From assembly GCA_051294375.1 (NCBI GenBank), contig CM119267.1, positions 21,553,118 to 21,617,117 on the forward strand: a DNA stretch of 64,000 bases, written 5' to 3'. The DNA comes from Paraspadella gotoi. Lineage: Eukaryota; Chaetognatha. Made by a program: the position numbers and the translations under genes. The notes under the pieces are model-generated. The model was given only the letters and a program-made list of their open reading frames with translations, ran no database searches and was not told where the DNA came from. Each line of letters starts with the position of its first letter. Position 1 is the first letter of the stretch. This document shows positions 1-53,109 of the stretch, one piece after another.

Positions 1-349
1 TAAATACTCTCCCCCGTGCCACAGACTGTGGTGACAAAAAAATTATCCACGATCCCCATTTGCAAATTTTATTTGTAAATTCAACTTATTTTTCTCAGGA
101 AAACCGCACAAGAGTAACGTCCGGTTTTGTACCCTCACAATTTTAAATGTATTTACGCTGACTTAAGATATCTTAGAATTCAGAATATAACCCGAGAGAC
201 AATGCAGTTTGGTTTGTATTCGTGAATACTCGTTGCTTTCTCTTGTTTTTTCTTTTTTTTTCTCAATTTGATTGTTTGTGCACATTCGAATTTAAATGTG
301 TGTGAATAACTAAATATCTTGAAGCAAATATAAGTTCTAATACTATTAC

Positions 350-355
350 TTTATT
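350..355 (-). promoter_or_regulatory. Polyadenylation signal AATAAA of the receptor gene
   Basis: AATAAA on the minus strand, about 250 nt past the TGA at 606, in AT-rich DNA that otherwise holds no reading frame. It suits a 3' UTR end. Confidence 0.45.
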
Positions 356-605
356 TCAAATTTCTACAATATTTTACAGTTAGTAACGATTTACAATTTT
401 GGGCATGCAAGAACATCTCGAGCTAAAAAAAAACTAATCTTTTCCACTTTGTTCTTATACAATTAAGATATCAGGTTCATATTATTAATACCAAAATACC
501 AGTTTGTCGTGCCAAAATTTTTATCCGCTGTTTCATTTGTTATTTTAAACTCGAAAAAGTGTAAAAAAAACTTGACAGTATTACAGTCTACTCTCTAGTT
601 GTAAA

Positions 606-40676
<40,071 letters not shown>

Positions 40677-41125
40677 CTGCAAAAGTAGAAAGAAAAGTTT
40701 CCTTTGTTATGTTGATTTAAATTATACTAGTAAATTGACAAGCCAATGCTGTCGAAGTTAAACTGAAAAGCATTCACGATTGATTTAAAATTTAAGATTT
40801 ATCCGAGTTCTTATTTAAAATAACAGTTAACTGAAGTTTGTTTTTTTGTTTTCTTTTATGTCAAGTGCGAGTAATATAAATGTTTTGTTTGTTTTTTTCC
40901 GACCTGAAAAAAAAGAAAATTTATATGTTAAGAAAGTTGTGGGCGAGGAGGTTGAATAAATTTTCAAAAATAATATTTTCTTATTTGACTGTGTACTAGT
41001 TTTTTTAAAAATGTTTTCATAGAGAGAAAAAGATGAATGTTTGAAACTTGACGCGTGATTCGTGAAAGTAGCGCGTGAAAAAACGACGCGGAATTTGTGA
41101 GTGACGGACGAGAAGTTGCGCGTAA

Positions 41126-41226
<101 letters not shown>

Positions 41227-41539
41227 AGAGGGTAGCAAAGAGGGAGTATATTATATAGAAAGAATTTTTGACGGGAAGAAAAAGAAATTTAAAAAATTTA
41301 AAGGCCTGTGGCAACACATTTACTATCGCTACCCGCCTAAAAGCGAGCGTTCTCTCTTCCGACCAAGCGGCCTTGGGTTCGTGCCCCATTATGTTAATGC
41401 TAGTAATGGCACCTCTAACCCACCTTTAGTGGCGGACTACAGTCAGATCCGAAGTTCTGAAACTTACTAAAAAAGAGTTTGATTTTTTAAAAAAGCTTCG
41501 AAGAGACAGTAATTATCGATAAGTGTTAATGACAGAACC

Positions 41540-41680
41540 GTTCAATATAAGCAGTCCCTGAGCTTCGGATCAGGCTGTAACACCATGTTACAGGCGGGTT
41601 AAGCGCCCCGTCCCTCTTAACTGCTAGGGTTGGGAGGCGAATGACTTGCCTCCGGCACCAATGGCCACTGATGAACGGTG
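41540..41680 (+). repeat. Dispersed repeat with GCGGATCNGGCTGTAA motif
   Basis: GAGCTTCGGATCAGGCTGTAA followed by GCGGGTTAAGCGCCCCGTCC. A related stretch occurs at 61525-61590 (GAACTGCGGATCTGGCTGTAA...GGGTTAAACGCACCGTC). A tRNA-like B-box (GGGTTCGTGCCCC) lies just upstream at about 41370. Confidence 0.4.
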
Positions 41681-41739
41681 GGTGGATTTCAGTCCACCAT
41701 AGCTTTAAATTAGAAATAAATTATACAAACTCCAAAACA

Positions 41740-41872
41740 GACGTAAATTTGAAGGTGAGGCTTAAGGTTATGCATTAGGTAATAAATTTAAGAACATATT
41801 TAGGTTAAATACTAAGGTCAAAATAAAATGCTGGGATATAGAAACAGAAATGCGGCGCTCTGGGAAAAGAGA
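41740..41872 (+). mobile_element. TIR-type element, right end (copy 4)
   Basis: GGCTTAAGGTTATGCATTAGG-type interior, then TGCTGGGATATAGAAACAGA and the end GCGGCGCTCTGGGAAAAGA. The left end is not seen. Confidence 0.4.
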
Positions 41873-43429
41873 GTCACATTTTGAATTGAGCCATAAAAAA
41901 TTTCCGATCGCGCGATTTAGTTTCGTCGAAACAGATATTGACCGGCCCGCACGTTCCGTAACTTCTGGTGTGGAAGCAAAAATAAAGAGAAATTGCCAAT
42001 ATGCTTATCAACTCTCTGCCATATTTGGCGCTCCCTTCGACCGTTCCCGGCATCTTGGTTCGAAGTTCGAGTGAGTCGAGTGAAAAAGGTTAAAGAAGTT
42101 CAAAGGTGAGAGCCGAAAGTTGGCGCCATGAAAATGGCGCTAGTGAGAGTGATGCCGGAGTGAACTAGGAGCGTCAAAGAGAAGGAACGTTAACGTCAAA
42201 TTTGGAGGCAAAAGGGGGGGGAGGAGAAGGGGGGGCGGATTGATAAAGGGCGGGAGAGATTCTGGGCGGTGGAGTCGATAACAGGAACGAGAATGAAATA
42301 TGTTTGGCATAGAAAGGTGGAACATTGAATTCTTAATAGTAAAATTAGATGGAGTTTTAGTTAATTTAATTTAAATTCTGGCGCCAGGAACGGAATAATG
42401 AGCGCGCGAGATTATGAACGGAGGAAGAGGAGGAATAAGAAATTAATGCTTCACTTTTTTTTTGAATTGATTAAACGGAGGCCGAAAGTCTGAGGCGCTC
42501 GTTCGGATACGCCGGAGACTCTCGTCGGGGAGAACTTGGAGGCGCTCCTGCATTGGTGAAGGCTCTTGCATAGGAGAAGCTCGTACATGAGATCCTCAGA
42601 GAAAAAAGTGAATACGCTAATTTGAAAAAAAAAAAAAAGAAATTAAAGCTAATAAAATATCACTGGGGCTTATTGGAAAGTTTATTGAGAATAGGAGGAA
42701 GCAGTGGCATTTATTTGAATAAAAAGGAGCCTTAGGCAATTCTCGGTATGAATTATGGCCGAATATCGAGCGGGCTGCCTCTTTGAAAATAGGGGCAGAG
42801 GAAAGCAATGGCGCTAGGAAGCGAAAAGAAATAAATCGTTTAATCCGAAAAACTTGGACAGATAGTAGAGAAACCGGAAAATATAAGAAAAAAATATATA
42901 AATAGATAAATAGTAAAAAATAAGGATAAACGATATTTACAAGCCATTTTCAAATTCCCGACAATTTTTGACGGTTTTCCGTGGTTTCAAATAATTTTGA
43001 TGAGTGCGACGATTTAAAATTTGTGTTTTGAAATATCACCAATTAGCGAACATGACATGAACATAATATGTTTATTTGTGTTTAATTGTTTATATTAACA
43101 ATTTCCAAAAAAATACTCGGCTGCTCTTTTTGACAGCCTCCAATATTGTTCTCTAGATGTCTCTCAGTCCTGTCTCGTAGCCAACAAATGAACGCTTTAG
43201 GAATTAATAATTTGTTTTATGGAACGTACATTATTTTAAAGCTTGGTTTTCTTTTCAAACATGTTTAAAAATTAGAAAACGCATGACAGCCAAAAAATTT
43301 TACGTTCCATTTTCTAAATGTACTACTATATAACAATCCAGCGACTTTCAAAACAAAATGCACACGCAATCCGCGAAGTAGTGAGCCTGTAATTACTCCT
43401 TTCCGTTTACCGGTCGGCTCCAACGACAA

Positions 43430-43570
43430 CTCCGGCCCCAGCTCACGAAACTCCAGCGCCCTCGCTCCTCCTCGCGCGGCGTGCAGCGCGCACGCAAATC
43501 TCGCGTGCACTCGCTCGTCCCGCGCGCGCGGTCCCTTTGCGCGGCGCGGTCGATGCCAGCCTTAACTCAA
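43430..43570. promoter_or_regulatory. CpG-rich island-like segment
   Basis: About 140 bp of GC- and CpG-rich DNA (GCGCGGCG, CCCGCGCGCGCGG) in an AT-rich setting, 2.8 kb upstream of the first recognised exon of the minus-strand receptor gene. It could be a promoter or first exon of that gene. No TATA box or defined start seen. Confidence 0.25.
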
Positions 43571-43849
43571 CCCGTCCTCTCGCCCTCTCCCCCCCCCCCA
43601 CCGTCCCGTTGGGAAAATAGAGAAAGAATTGGCTGAGACTTTGGAACAAAGAAAATGGAGGGAATACCAAAATGGCGCGGAAAGTCATAATGTATGTAGA
43701 TTATAGAATACAAAAATATACGGGTTGCCTTTCCTTTTTTATTTTTTAGCTCTACACTACAAGTTCTTTGCATCTAAAGAGCCTCCCTTTGTTTTACCAG
43801 GTTATCTCTCTTATCTTCTCTCTCTCTACTCTTTCTCTTCTCTCTCTCT

Positions 43850-43896
<47 letters not shown>

Positions 43897-44159
43897 CTCT
43901 CTTTCTCTCTCTCTCCAAATGATGTATTTGCCCATGAATTCTCTCTTCACGGCGACGCAGCTCATGGTTCCATTCTTATGCATTTGCGCAATGAATTCGA
44001 GAAGCGACAAAATATGATCCGTGGATATCTTTGGAGCAAAAAAAAACCAAGATGGCCGACAGATAAACGCAACCACTTCACGAATTTCCGAATTTCATCT
44101 CGAATAATAATTTTAATAATTTTAATTGTTTTTAAAAGACAAGCGCTTGCCAACTGAGA

Positions 44160-45700
44160 CTTTCTGGTCTGGTTTCGTCTCGAGGCAGAATGAATCCTGA
44201 AGAAGTAAAAGTTTTAGTCAACAAATTCATTTAATATTTATCTACTACAACTCAAATCTCAAACTATGAAACTAAAACTTTCAATTTTTTTCTTGTTTAT
44301 CGAATTATATTTCAACAGATGATTTATATACAGATGATTTCCAACCTGAAATGGCCAACATTTCAATCATTCTAATTTCTAAGTATCGCCGTCTCATTTG
44401 TCAAATATAATAACTGCGTGCCGTCTACTCATGTTGCTCCATGAACACGAACCTATTCATTAAAATTTTCTATGAATCCGTGACCTGTGGTCCTACTCCT
44501 ACCCTATTCTATTCAAATATTATATTTTAATTTATTCCACTTAAGGATTATGATTTCTTCCCTCGACACCAACTGATTTCTCCACTTTTCTTTTTTCCAA
44601 CTTTCCTCATTTTCTCATTTTTCCATTAATATTTCTCCTTTCCTATTTCCTCTTTCGCTCTATTATTCCTTTCTTGCCTATTGCTTTCATGTTTCCTTTT
44701 TCCCACTTACCTCTTTCCTTTCCTCTTTCTTACTGTCCTTATTTTCTCCTTTCCTTCCTTTTCACCTCCTTTCCTTTTTCCTTATTTCCTCCTTTCTTTT
44801 TTTTTTTCCTCCCTTCCTCTCTCCTTTTCACCTCCTTTCCTTTTTCCTTATTTCCTTCTTTCTTTTTTCTTCTTTTCCTCCCTCTTTCCTCCCTATTTCC
44901 TCACCACCTCCTTTCCTCCTCCACCTTCGATTCTTCCTCGTCGATTCTCTTTGAATATTCCGCCGCTCGATTTATCACAGGAAATGGTTTTCACTTCGCT
45001 CTTCGCTTTCCACCTCATTTCCTCTCATCTTTTTCTTTTCCTCCTTTTCTCCTTTCCTCCTTTTCTCCTTTCCTCTTTATCTTCCGCCTCCTTTTTCTTT
45101 TTCAAATCTCTTCTATTCTCTCTTCTTTTTTCTTCTCCCCTTTTGCGCTTCCGCTCGTCCTCAATTAGCCTTTAGGTTTAGCTATTGTTTTTGAGCAGTC
45201 TGTCTGTCTCTCTGTCTGTCTCACTGACTCTTCCAAAACAAGACTTTGAAAAGTGTATTAACTTCTCAGTGATTTAAAAGAAAAATATATTCTATATATA
45301 ACTGTATTTAGAATTAAAAACACACCAAAGGTTCAAGCTAACTCTAAATTTAAAATCTAAAAATTTTCAAAAGACCGTTTTATTCTTTGTAGATTATTTT
45401 TTGGTTAAGATTATTACTTAAATTTAATTTTAATGAACCTTTTTATTTTCGAATCCCATACATTGACAGAAAACTTGCAAGGTCCTATGTTACTATCTTC
45501 TGAGAAGTATTTTAAATCGGTCGTACCCTTTTCTTACAGCTCAAAGTTTTCTGATCTTTCCTCCTTTTTGCTCCTTTCATCTTTTTTCACTTTACTCTTC
45601 AACTCCTCCTCCTCTTCTTTCTCCTTCCTTTTCTCCTCCTCCTCCTCTTAATCTTCCTCCTTCCTCCTCTTCATTCTCCTCCTCCTTTATCACCCAGTTT
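44160..45700. other. Polypyrimidine-rich stretch, no gene supported
   Basis: From about 44580 to 45160 the plus strand is almost entirely TTTCCTCC-type pyrimidine. The long Phe/Ser/Leu frames are composition artefacts. The rest is AT-rich. Confidence 0.6.
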
Positions 45701-45754
45701 TGTGGCCGTCCTCCAGGATTGCAGACAGAAATTCCAGACTCGGTCCCCACCTTT

Positions 45755-45837
<83 letters not shown>

Positions 45838-46612
45838 CTCTCTCTCTCTCTTCTCGGTTCCCCAGTTTCCGGACGGCGACCGATATATTTCCGTCGCCCT
45901 GTTTTTTTCGTATTTGCATTTTCTATTCCTCTCTCACTCTATCTCACTCTTTCTCTCTCTCAATATGTACATCTCGCTCTTTGTCTCTTTCGCCGAGACT
46001 CGCTCACTCGTGACAATATTATTAAAAATATCAAAAAAACAACATTCGAAACAAGACTTTTCACTTGTCTCTGGCTAAATAATAATGAAATATATTCTTC
46101 CTACTTTTACAAAATGAAATCAAATTCGAAAACGTTAAAATCTCACAATCACAATCGAAGATCACTTGCTGTGAAAATGTTCACATTTAGGATCCTCGTT
46201 CTGTTTTATTCTTTTTCAACACCAAACAATGCATCAATAAAAAATGTTTTTTTTTCAATCGTTCATTCGACGTATTTTTGTTTTGATAAGGAATACAGCG
46301 TCTCTATTAGAAAATGAATCTTGGTATAAAAAAGTTTCTTGGTATAAGCGCATTATTTCATTTTTTTCCCAATGATCAAATTCATGTACAATATAGATGG
46401 ATCATTTTCCTATCCAGTCAAAATCCTAAATTAAAAACTGCTTCTTGTGCACGATATGCCTCTTCAAAAGAAAAATCAATAATGTTTTTTTTAGCTTTAG
46501 TATAATTAACGCATTTTTTTTAAAATTTCAAATGTTAAATTCTCTAATATTAAACTCCAAAACCGAGCCTTCTTATATAACTTTGGTATGATCGATACAT
46601 AAAGGACGCAGT

Positions 46613-46686
46613 TTTAGCCTTAGCCTCAGCCTTAGCCTTAGCCTTAGCCTTAGCCTTAGCCTTAGCCTTAGCCTTAGCCTTAGCCA
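46613..46686. repeat. (TTAGCC)n hexanucleotide array
   Basis: About twelve units of TTAGCC (read also as AGCCTT), with one TCAGCC variant. It is one base away from the TTAGGC telomere-type word but internal. Confidence 0.9.
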
Positions 46687-47681
46687 GTTAAAAAAATGGC
46701 TGACCGACCGACCGCTTCGAATTCGTGTTCGTATTTTTGTTTTTTGTTTTTTCCCCGTTTTTTTCCGCCGTCGTAAAATTTTTTTTTTTCTGCCGTCAAC
46801 CTGCATCGATTAAAAAAAAACAATAAAAACAAAACAACAAAAACAAAAAAAGAAAACAAAACTCAATTCGAGCCGCAACAACAAAACGGGACAACAAAGG
46901 ACAACAAAAACCTCATTACGACGTAACAATAGAGACAAAGGACAACCAAGAGCGTACAATGGGTTTACTGTCCGGATCATTGCCAACCGCAATGTAACAT
47001 AGAAACGCAGGAAGGCAATGGATTTGGGGGGGGGGAAGGCTGTTTCGATTGAACCGGCGCCAGTAGAGTTTGAAAATTGAGCTTGAAGAATTTGGTCCTG
47101 GGAATGGGGGGGTGGAGTGAGGGAAGTAGGGGGGTGATAGGATGAGAAAGGTAGGAGGAAACGAGGTTCAAAGAGAGGTAAGGGCGAAGATGAGAGAGAA
47201 GAAAAGGAAGGTAGGAAGAGAAATTAAGTTCAGAAAAAAGGGCTGTAATAAATGAAGAGAAAAGCGCACAAGAGAAACAATAGAAGAAAAGGGAAGAAAA
47301 AAAAATGGCAAAAACAAGTTAGGTCCATTCAAGGTGTTTCGCCGCAGTGACTTTTCTTTTCACCTGTGATTTCCCTGTGATCACGAGATGACATGGTTGA
47401 TCCCGACATTTACTTTGCGATCACGTGACCGTAGTTTTACTCAGGAAACATTTAGTAATGTTTTACCAGCCTGCCAAGTAATAACTAAAATGACCTTACC
47501 CTATGGTTCCTTACCTTCCTACCAAATATAAACTTAATATATTCAACATTACCGATGTTATAAGCATTTGAAACGTAAGAAGGACAATACTGACTTCCGA
47601 AAAGTGACTTATAGAAAAATAAGATTACTATGAAAACTGTATCAAAAGATATGAGTAATGGTCTAAACTGCTACGATATGT

Positions 47682-47710
47682 AAATGAGATTGAAGAACTC
47701 AATCTCATTT
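47682..47710. other. Perfect 12-bp hairpin
   Basis: AAATGAGATTGA, loop AGAAC, TCAATCTCATTT. Confidence 0.8.
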
Positions 47711-48099
47711 GAAATGAACCACAAATTATTCTGCTACAGTTGCTCCGAAAATACTCGGGGCGGAAGTAAAAAAAAAATAAATAAATTATTCGAGAAAAAT
47801 ACATTGAGAGGAATATGAGAAGGGCTGGTTTTAGGTGAGAAGCTCACGTGCGTCGACGCGGCGGAGAGAACGTGATGTGAATCGGGGGAAATAAAAAGGG
47901 TGAGTTAGGTCGGGTGAGGAAGGAACGAGGCGATGAGGGGTCACATCGAGAGAAAGATAAGTCAGCGGAGACATGGGGGGGAAATAGAGAGAGGAAATTG
48001 GAAGGAGGAATTGGAGAAGAAGATAAAAGGTGATAAAGTCTTTGTAAGAGAAGTGGAAGTGGAAGTGGAAGTGGAAGAAATGTAAGAATATAAAAACAA

Positions 48100-48345
48100 T
48101 GAAAAGTATTTTGATGCTAGTGCGGAGTAGAATATAGTATTTCACGATCTAATTATTAATGGAGTGGTCGTCGAATCATACTACTTCGTTGATAGTGAAG
48201 CCAGGTACTCTGGGAATGGATAAACGAAACTGAGAGAGAGTCTAAATCAGTCTATGCTATGCTATTATTTTGTAAGAGTGATGGAGGCCTATAGTTAGGG
48301 GTAAGATGGTTTAGTTAGTAATGAATGTATAGTTTTTATCTTTAT
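48100..48345 (+). mobile_element. Diverged copy of the ATTGGTTG-bounded element
   Basis: TTTTGATGCTAGTGCGGAGTA, then GCCAGGTACTCTGGGAATGG, AAACGAAACTGAGAGAG and GTGATGGAGGCCTATAG, ending in GAAATTGGTTGAA. Same order as 12528-13215 but with a large internal deletion. Confidence 0.5.
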
Positions 48346-48934
48346 GAAATTGGTTGAATGATTATAAAATAAAAAGATTCAGTCCTTAAGTAAGCTATCT
48401 TGCCCCTGACTTTGGAATCTATACTATACGATACTATACTAAACTAAACTATACTATTTCCTTATAAAAGGATAAAAAGAATTTTGATTGTAAAAATGTA
48501 TCGATTATTCATTGCTTCTCGACCAACTGTTTAGGAGCATACTCTGCATATCAGTATGGGGGGTATTGCATCCAGTTAATGGGACAGTGCACTGAGGGAT
48601 AAAAAGAGAATTACTTGAAGAGGTGGTGCGACAGGGTTCATTCGAGATCGGCGGGAGTGGAGTTAAGAAATCCGGGGAAAGAAAAAAGTGATGAATCTGC
48701 GAAAAAGTCGAGAATCGACAAAGAAAAAAAAGGAAAAGAACAAAGGAGAGAACAAAGGAACGGGGAAAGTAAATGGCAAAGGAACGAACGAACGTACGAA
48801 AAAATTAGTAATCAAAGAAATAGAAAACTTAATGAATAGAACGATTATCATACGAACTCGGGGATATTCTTAAAGAATATTTTACTAAATAAAAGTATTT
48901 CAAAGAATTTATTCGTTGTAATTTGGTGAAGAGA

Positions 48935-49217
48935 AGGAATTAAGGGAAAAAAACGTATTAAGTATTAAGTTAGTTTTTAGGTTGAAGGAAGAAATATGTG
49001 GTTAGAGAAAAGAGTTAGAGATTCGGTTATGGATTTGGTTAGGGATTAGAATTCGTGGATAAGGAATAAAGTGAGGGATTTAGGGTTAGGTTAGGGTTCG
49101 GTTTTAGGTTTAAGAATAAAGTTGAGCATTTAATAGAGGATTAGGGTTAGATATTAAGGTTTTGAATGAGTTCAAGAATTAAAAATAGAAATGGGGAGCT
49201 TTCAGGAAATAGTGCCG
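48935..49217 (+). mobile_element. TIR-type element with TTAGGG-like interior (copy 5)
   Basis: Interior words TTAGGGATTTAGGGTTAGGTTAGGG-like (about 49070-49150), right end AAATGGGGAGCTTTCAGGAA. Left end degenerate. Confidence 0.4.
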
Positions 49218-49603
49218 AAAAACTGAGTAGGTGAGAAAATAGATATGAAGGAAAAAACAATTTTAAAGTTTAATTTAAGATTAATCGGAGATGACGAGTC
49301 GTTGTCATCAGTGGAGAAAGTGGACGTCTGAGTTTATGGATCAGAGGTCAAAAGGGTCAAAAGGTCAGGCCAGTGGGTAAGGATTCAGACGGAAACCGAA
49401 AAATTGGTCTTTTTTTCTACGGCCGATAAAATCTCGGGGGAGGGGGCGGGGGGGGCTTGGCGGGCTGGGAGGCGAGGTGGGGGCGTTTACATCCGGGTAA
49501 AGGATTCGTTCGATATTCAGGACAAAAAGACCGAAGCGAACTCCCGCAAAATCTGCTGTGCTAAAAACGGCGGGCAACGCATCTGGAAAAGCGATGGCAA
49601 TGA

Positions 49604-49710
<107 letters not shown>

Positions 49711-49819
49711 AAATACGATGGCAATGAAAAGGAGACAGAGAGAGAGAAAAAAAGAGGAAATATAAACGGAAAATCGAGCGGTAATCGATTATTTCAGTCG
49801 GGAGAGGGCGTCAGTCGTT

Positions 49820-49863
<44 letters not shown>

Positions 49864-50114
49864 AATCTTTCCTGTCGTTGATCAGATTCTGTTCTTTGGT
49901 AATGAGAAAGATAAAGACATAAACGACGACAATGGCCCGTACATAAATTTATTTCCGACGATCCTAGTTAAGGGATGACAAGATGACAGATGACAAAATG
50001 ACAGTTGACAGATGACACGATTAGAAGGTGAATGTCATCGCCCATTTCACAATTTTAATCTTCGTCGAAGAGAAAATCCAGTCTGACGTTAAATTCCTCA
50101 TTCCCAAAAAAGGA

Positions 50115-50155
50115 CGACGACGACGACGATGAAGACGACGAAGACGAAGACGAAA

Positions 50156-50190
<35 letters not shown>
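50115..50190. repeat. (GAC)n array
   Basis: GAC triplets with GAA variants, close to a 10-N gap (50228-50237). Confidence 0.9.
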
Positions 50191-50192
<2 letters not shown>

Positions 50193-50834
50193 CTACCAAT
50201 GGTTAAATCTTTTTTCATCGATGTCAGNNNNNNNNNNGAGACAGTAACATTCAAAGAGGACCAGTCGCTGTGAAGAAAATACATATGGCACAAAAAAGAG
50301 AGATTCCATCTCGGGAATGAAAATCAAGCGTCCGTGCGCAGACTGCGTGCGCAGACTGCGTGCGCAGAACTAAGCGTGCGTGCGCACTGAGCATAGCGAC
50401 ACTGAAGTTATTTTATCTCTGTAAGTTTTAACTCGTTTGATTTAAAATGGATTGTTTTTAAAATGCTAAAATGTTTGTATCATATTTTGTATAATCTATT
50501 AAGTGATCAAATCGCCCTAATTTTAAAAACACAATAGGAAAAATATGAAACAAAAAAAAAGACCATTATTTAAAATCACAAATTCTTTTTTTCCTAAAGA
50601 TCATTTTTTAAAAATTTTACTTTAGGTTATTTTATAAAAGTAATATTCTTATTTATATATAACATCTAATAAATCATTATTTGGGCTATCTTATAATTTT
50701 CAGAATTGTTTTTGTTATGATAACCATATATTAAGCCAAAAAAATAATTTAAAGAAGTATTTATGTTTTAAATATTAAATAAAATTATTACACAAAAAAA
50801 TTTAAAAAAATGTTTTTATTATTACGTAGCATTT

Positions 50835-51001
50835 TTACAATTTCTCTGTTTCTTCTGATTTCTTCTGTGTCTTTCGCGTATGAAAACTCTGTAGTTTTTG
50901 AAGGCGACGCACGAATTCCGCTGGGAAAGAAAGAAAAGCTCGTTCACATTTGAAATACGTTGAGGATAAAGGAACATCAACGGAGATAGAGTGGGCCATT
51001 T
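50835..51001 (-). CDS. Possible terminal exon, unknown protein
   Basis: After a strong acceptor (TTCTCCATTCCTACCAG) the frame reads MAHSISVDVPLSSTYFKCER, AFLSFPAEFVRRLQKLQSFH, TRKTQKKSEETEKL and stops, with AATAATAAA about 15 nt later. The composition is natural and the polyadenylation signal well placed. The upstream side is (GA)n-rich and no further exon was found. No family recognised. Confidence 0.35.
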
Positions 51002-51369
51002 CTGGTAGGAATGGAGAAATGATAAGGAGGACGGGAGAAAATGAGAGAGAGAGAGAGAGAGAGATCAGAGAAGATTCAGAAAGCACTGAAAGACAGAATT
51101 TGAGGAAACAAATATTAAATACAAAAATATAGGGTGGATCATAATGAAATAAGAATTGTAGAAGATGAACCATGAAGATGAACCAGAAACTAAGTGGCCT
51201 TTAAAAAAAAGTGAAAAGAAGGAGACATTGTGAGGATGATATGAATTAGATAAAAGGAGGGCGCATCTCGTAGAAGCGCTCTCTCTGAAATTCCCTCACT
51301 CGACAAAGCGATGGTGAAGAGAGAAGAAAGGATTATACGTCCCGGGGCAGAGATGTGGGCGGAAACCAA

Positions 51370-51575
51370 GATATGAATGAATGAAGGGAATCAATGGGAG
51401 AACAAGTAGTGGGCGTGGCCAAAGATATGAATGAATGAATGGAATCAATAAGAGAACAACAAGTAGTGAGCGGGACCAAAGATATGAATGAATGAATGAA
51501 TGAATGAATGAATGAATGAATGAATGAATGAATGAATGAATGAATGAATGAATGAATGAATGAATGAACAGAATG
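51370..51575. repeat. About 54-bp minisatellite merging into (GAAT)n
   Basis: Three units share AAGATATGAATGAATGAA, GGAATCAAT, GAGAACAA and AAGTAGTG, then a (GAAT)n array runs from about 51484 to 51570. The tetranucleotide is already present inside each larger unit. Confidence 0.8.
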
Positions 51576-51871
51576 AATGAGAGAAGAACAATGAGGGGAC
51601 GATGGAAAAACACGTGCGCGGTGGGAATAGCGATAAATTGATATACAATTTATATATATATATATATGTATGTTGTAAGACGAGTTATAATAAAAATGAA
51701 AAATTGACGAAGATAATTTTATGAGAATGTATCTTTACATTCAAGTGTGAATATTTGAAAGAAAACCCATAAATAAACGAAAGTAAAAGGAAACTTTAGT
51801 CCGATAACGCTAGAATTGGCAAACAATCGATGCAACTTAAGGACCCTAAAACCATTTCGACTAAACCGTTT

Positions 51872-51990
<119 letters not shown>

Positions 51991-52659
51991 CTTTCTTGGT
52001 GAGCGATTCGTAATAAAAACGAAATTCAATCAACTTTTGTTGTGTGGACGCAAAACGTGCGATATTTGGGGGTCGTTGCCGTCGTGGTCTTCGTCGTTGT
52101 CGTCGTCGTCGTCGTTTTTCCATTTACGTATTCGTCTCCGTCGTCTTTTCAATCTTCTGGATTTTCTCTCTCTATACCGATGAAATTTAAATGCTAATGT
52201 ATACAGCGTAAAAATAATCTATCATGACCATAGATTATGGTATTAAAATATTTTTTGTCAAAAATGCTTTCTTCTGAGGGTACTCGCCTAATTAAAAATA
52301 TTATATTACTATATAGAGCAAAAAATATTTTTTAAAATCTTAAAAATTGTTTGATGAATTCTGATAGAGCATAAAAAGTTAAACAAGAAATATAATTACA
52401 GCTTTTAAAAATTCTTACGTTTTCTAAGTGAAAATATAAAAAAACTGATAAAATCATCAAAAGATGATGATGATGATGATTTTTTATAGTTTTTCTTATT
52501 TTTGACACACTTATCGTAAAAATATTTAAAAAAGAATCATACTTTGTGTACACAACTTTTTATGAGCTATCTGAATCTGGTCTTAAAATTTAAAAATTCC
52601 CAAAAAAATTTTTGGCCTTTCCTATCTATAAATAAATATTAAAAAATTAATTACTAGGG

Positions 52660-52905
52660 TTAGAGCCATATAGAAATTTTTTGTCCATTGAAAGTATTCT
52701 TAAAAATGTCTAAATATTCGTTTGAGAATGTACTCACTCTAAATTTTTGACTCACCCCATTGAGTGCGGCTTTGATTCTATAGACTATAGAATCAAAATC
52801 TCTGGAATTGTTGATCTTATGCCATAAGTTATGGTCGATAAGGAAAAAAACAAAAACGTCATTACGCCGGTTCCAGACTGCGTTGTTACTAATTTCTTTA
52901 TCCAC
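52660..52905 (-). pseudogene. Possible remnant of a Tc1/mariner-type transposase C-terminus
   Basis: 81-codon frame with NNAVWNRRNDVFVFFLIDHN, LWHKINNSRDF, VYRIKAALNGVSQKFRVSTF. The order trp-arg-rich, aromatic D..LW, then a helix ending v..R resembles the end of mariner-like transposases, where ...DFFLWG.lK..vy......l..ri..a is common. No DD(E/D) context is visible and the match is from memory of the pattern only. A 13-bp perfect palindrome (52771-52797) lies within it. Confidence 0.25.
52771..52797. other. Perfect 13-bp palindrome
   Basis: TTTGATTCTATAG, one base, CTATAGAATCAAA. Confidence 0.85.
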
Positions 52906-53109
52906 CTAGAACGCTAAGCGAATTGTTCCATTAACTCATGTAGCACGGTGAAAAATTATATTTGCAACATTTAAAATTAAAATAAAAACCTGATAAAAAT
53001 TTAAGATTCTTTGCCTCGGAATCCAGTCCATTTTAACCATTTCAATTTCCTTCACAAACAAAAAACAAGAAAACCCTCTTCCTTCCTTTGCGCCAAAATG
53101 CGATTCGCC

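Noticed and set aside
43924-44157. Competing open frames on both strands next to (CT)n
   Set aside because: Plus (NDVFAHEFSLHGDAAHG) and minus (ISTDHILSLLEFIAQMHKN) both look plausible, but neither has matching donor and acceptor sites.
44674-45175. Two overlapping 164-codon frames
   Set aside because: Phe/Ser/Leu-rich translation of a polypyrimidine tract.
46613-46686. CRISPR-like or telomere array
   Set aside because: The repeat is a plain hexamer with no spacers, and it is internal.
49404-49600. Possible exon GGVYIRVKDSFDIQDKK on plus, or DALPAVFSTADFAGVRFG on minus
   Set aside because: Ambiguous strand and no pair of good splice sites; a (GA)n array cuts it off.
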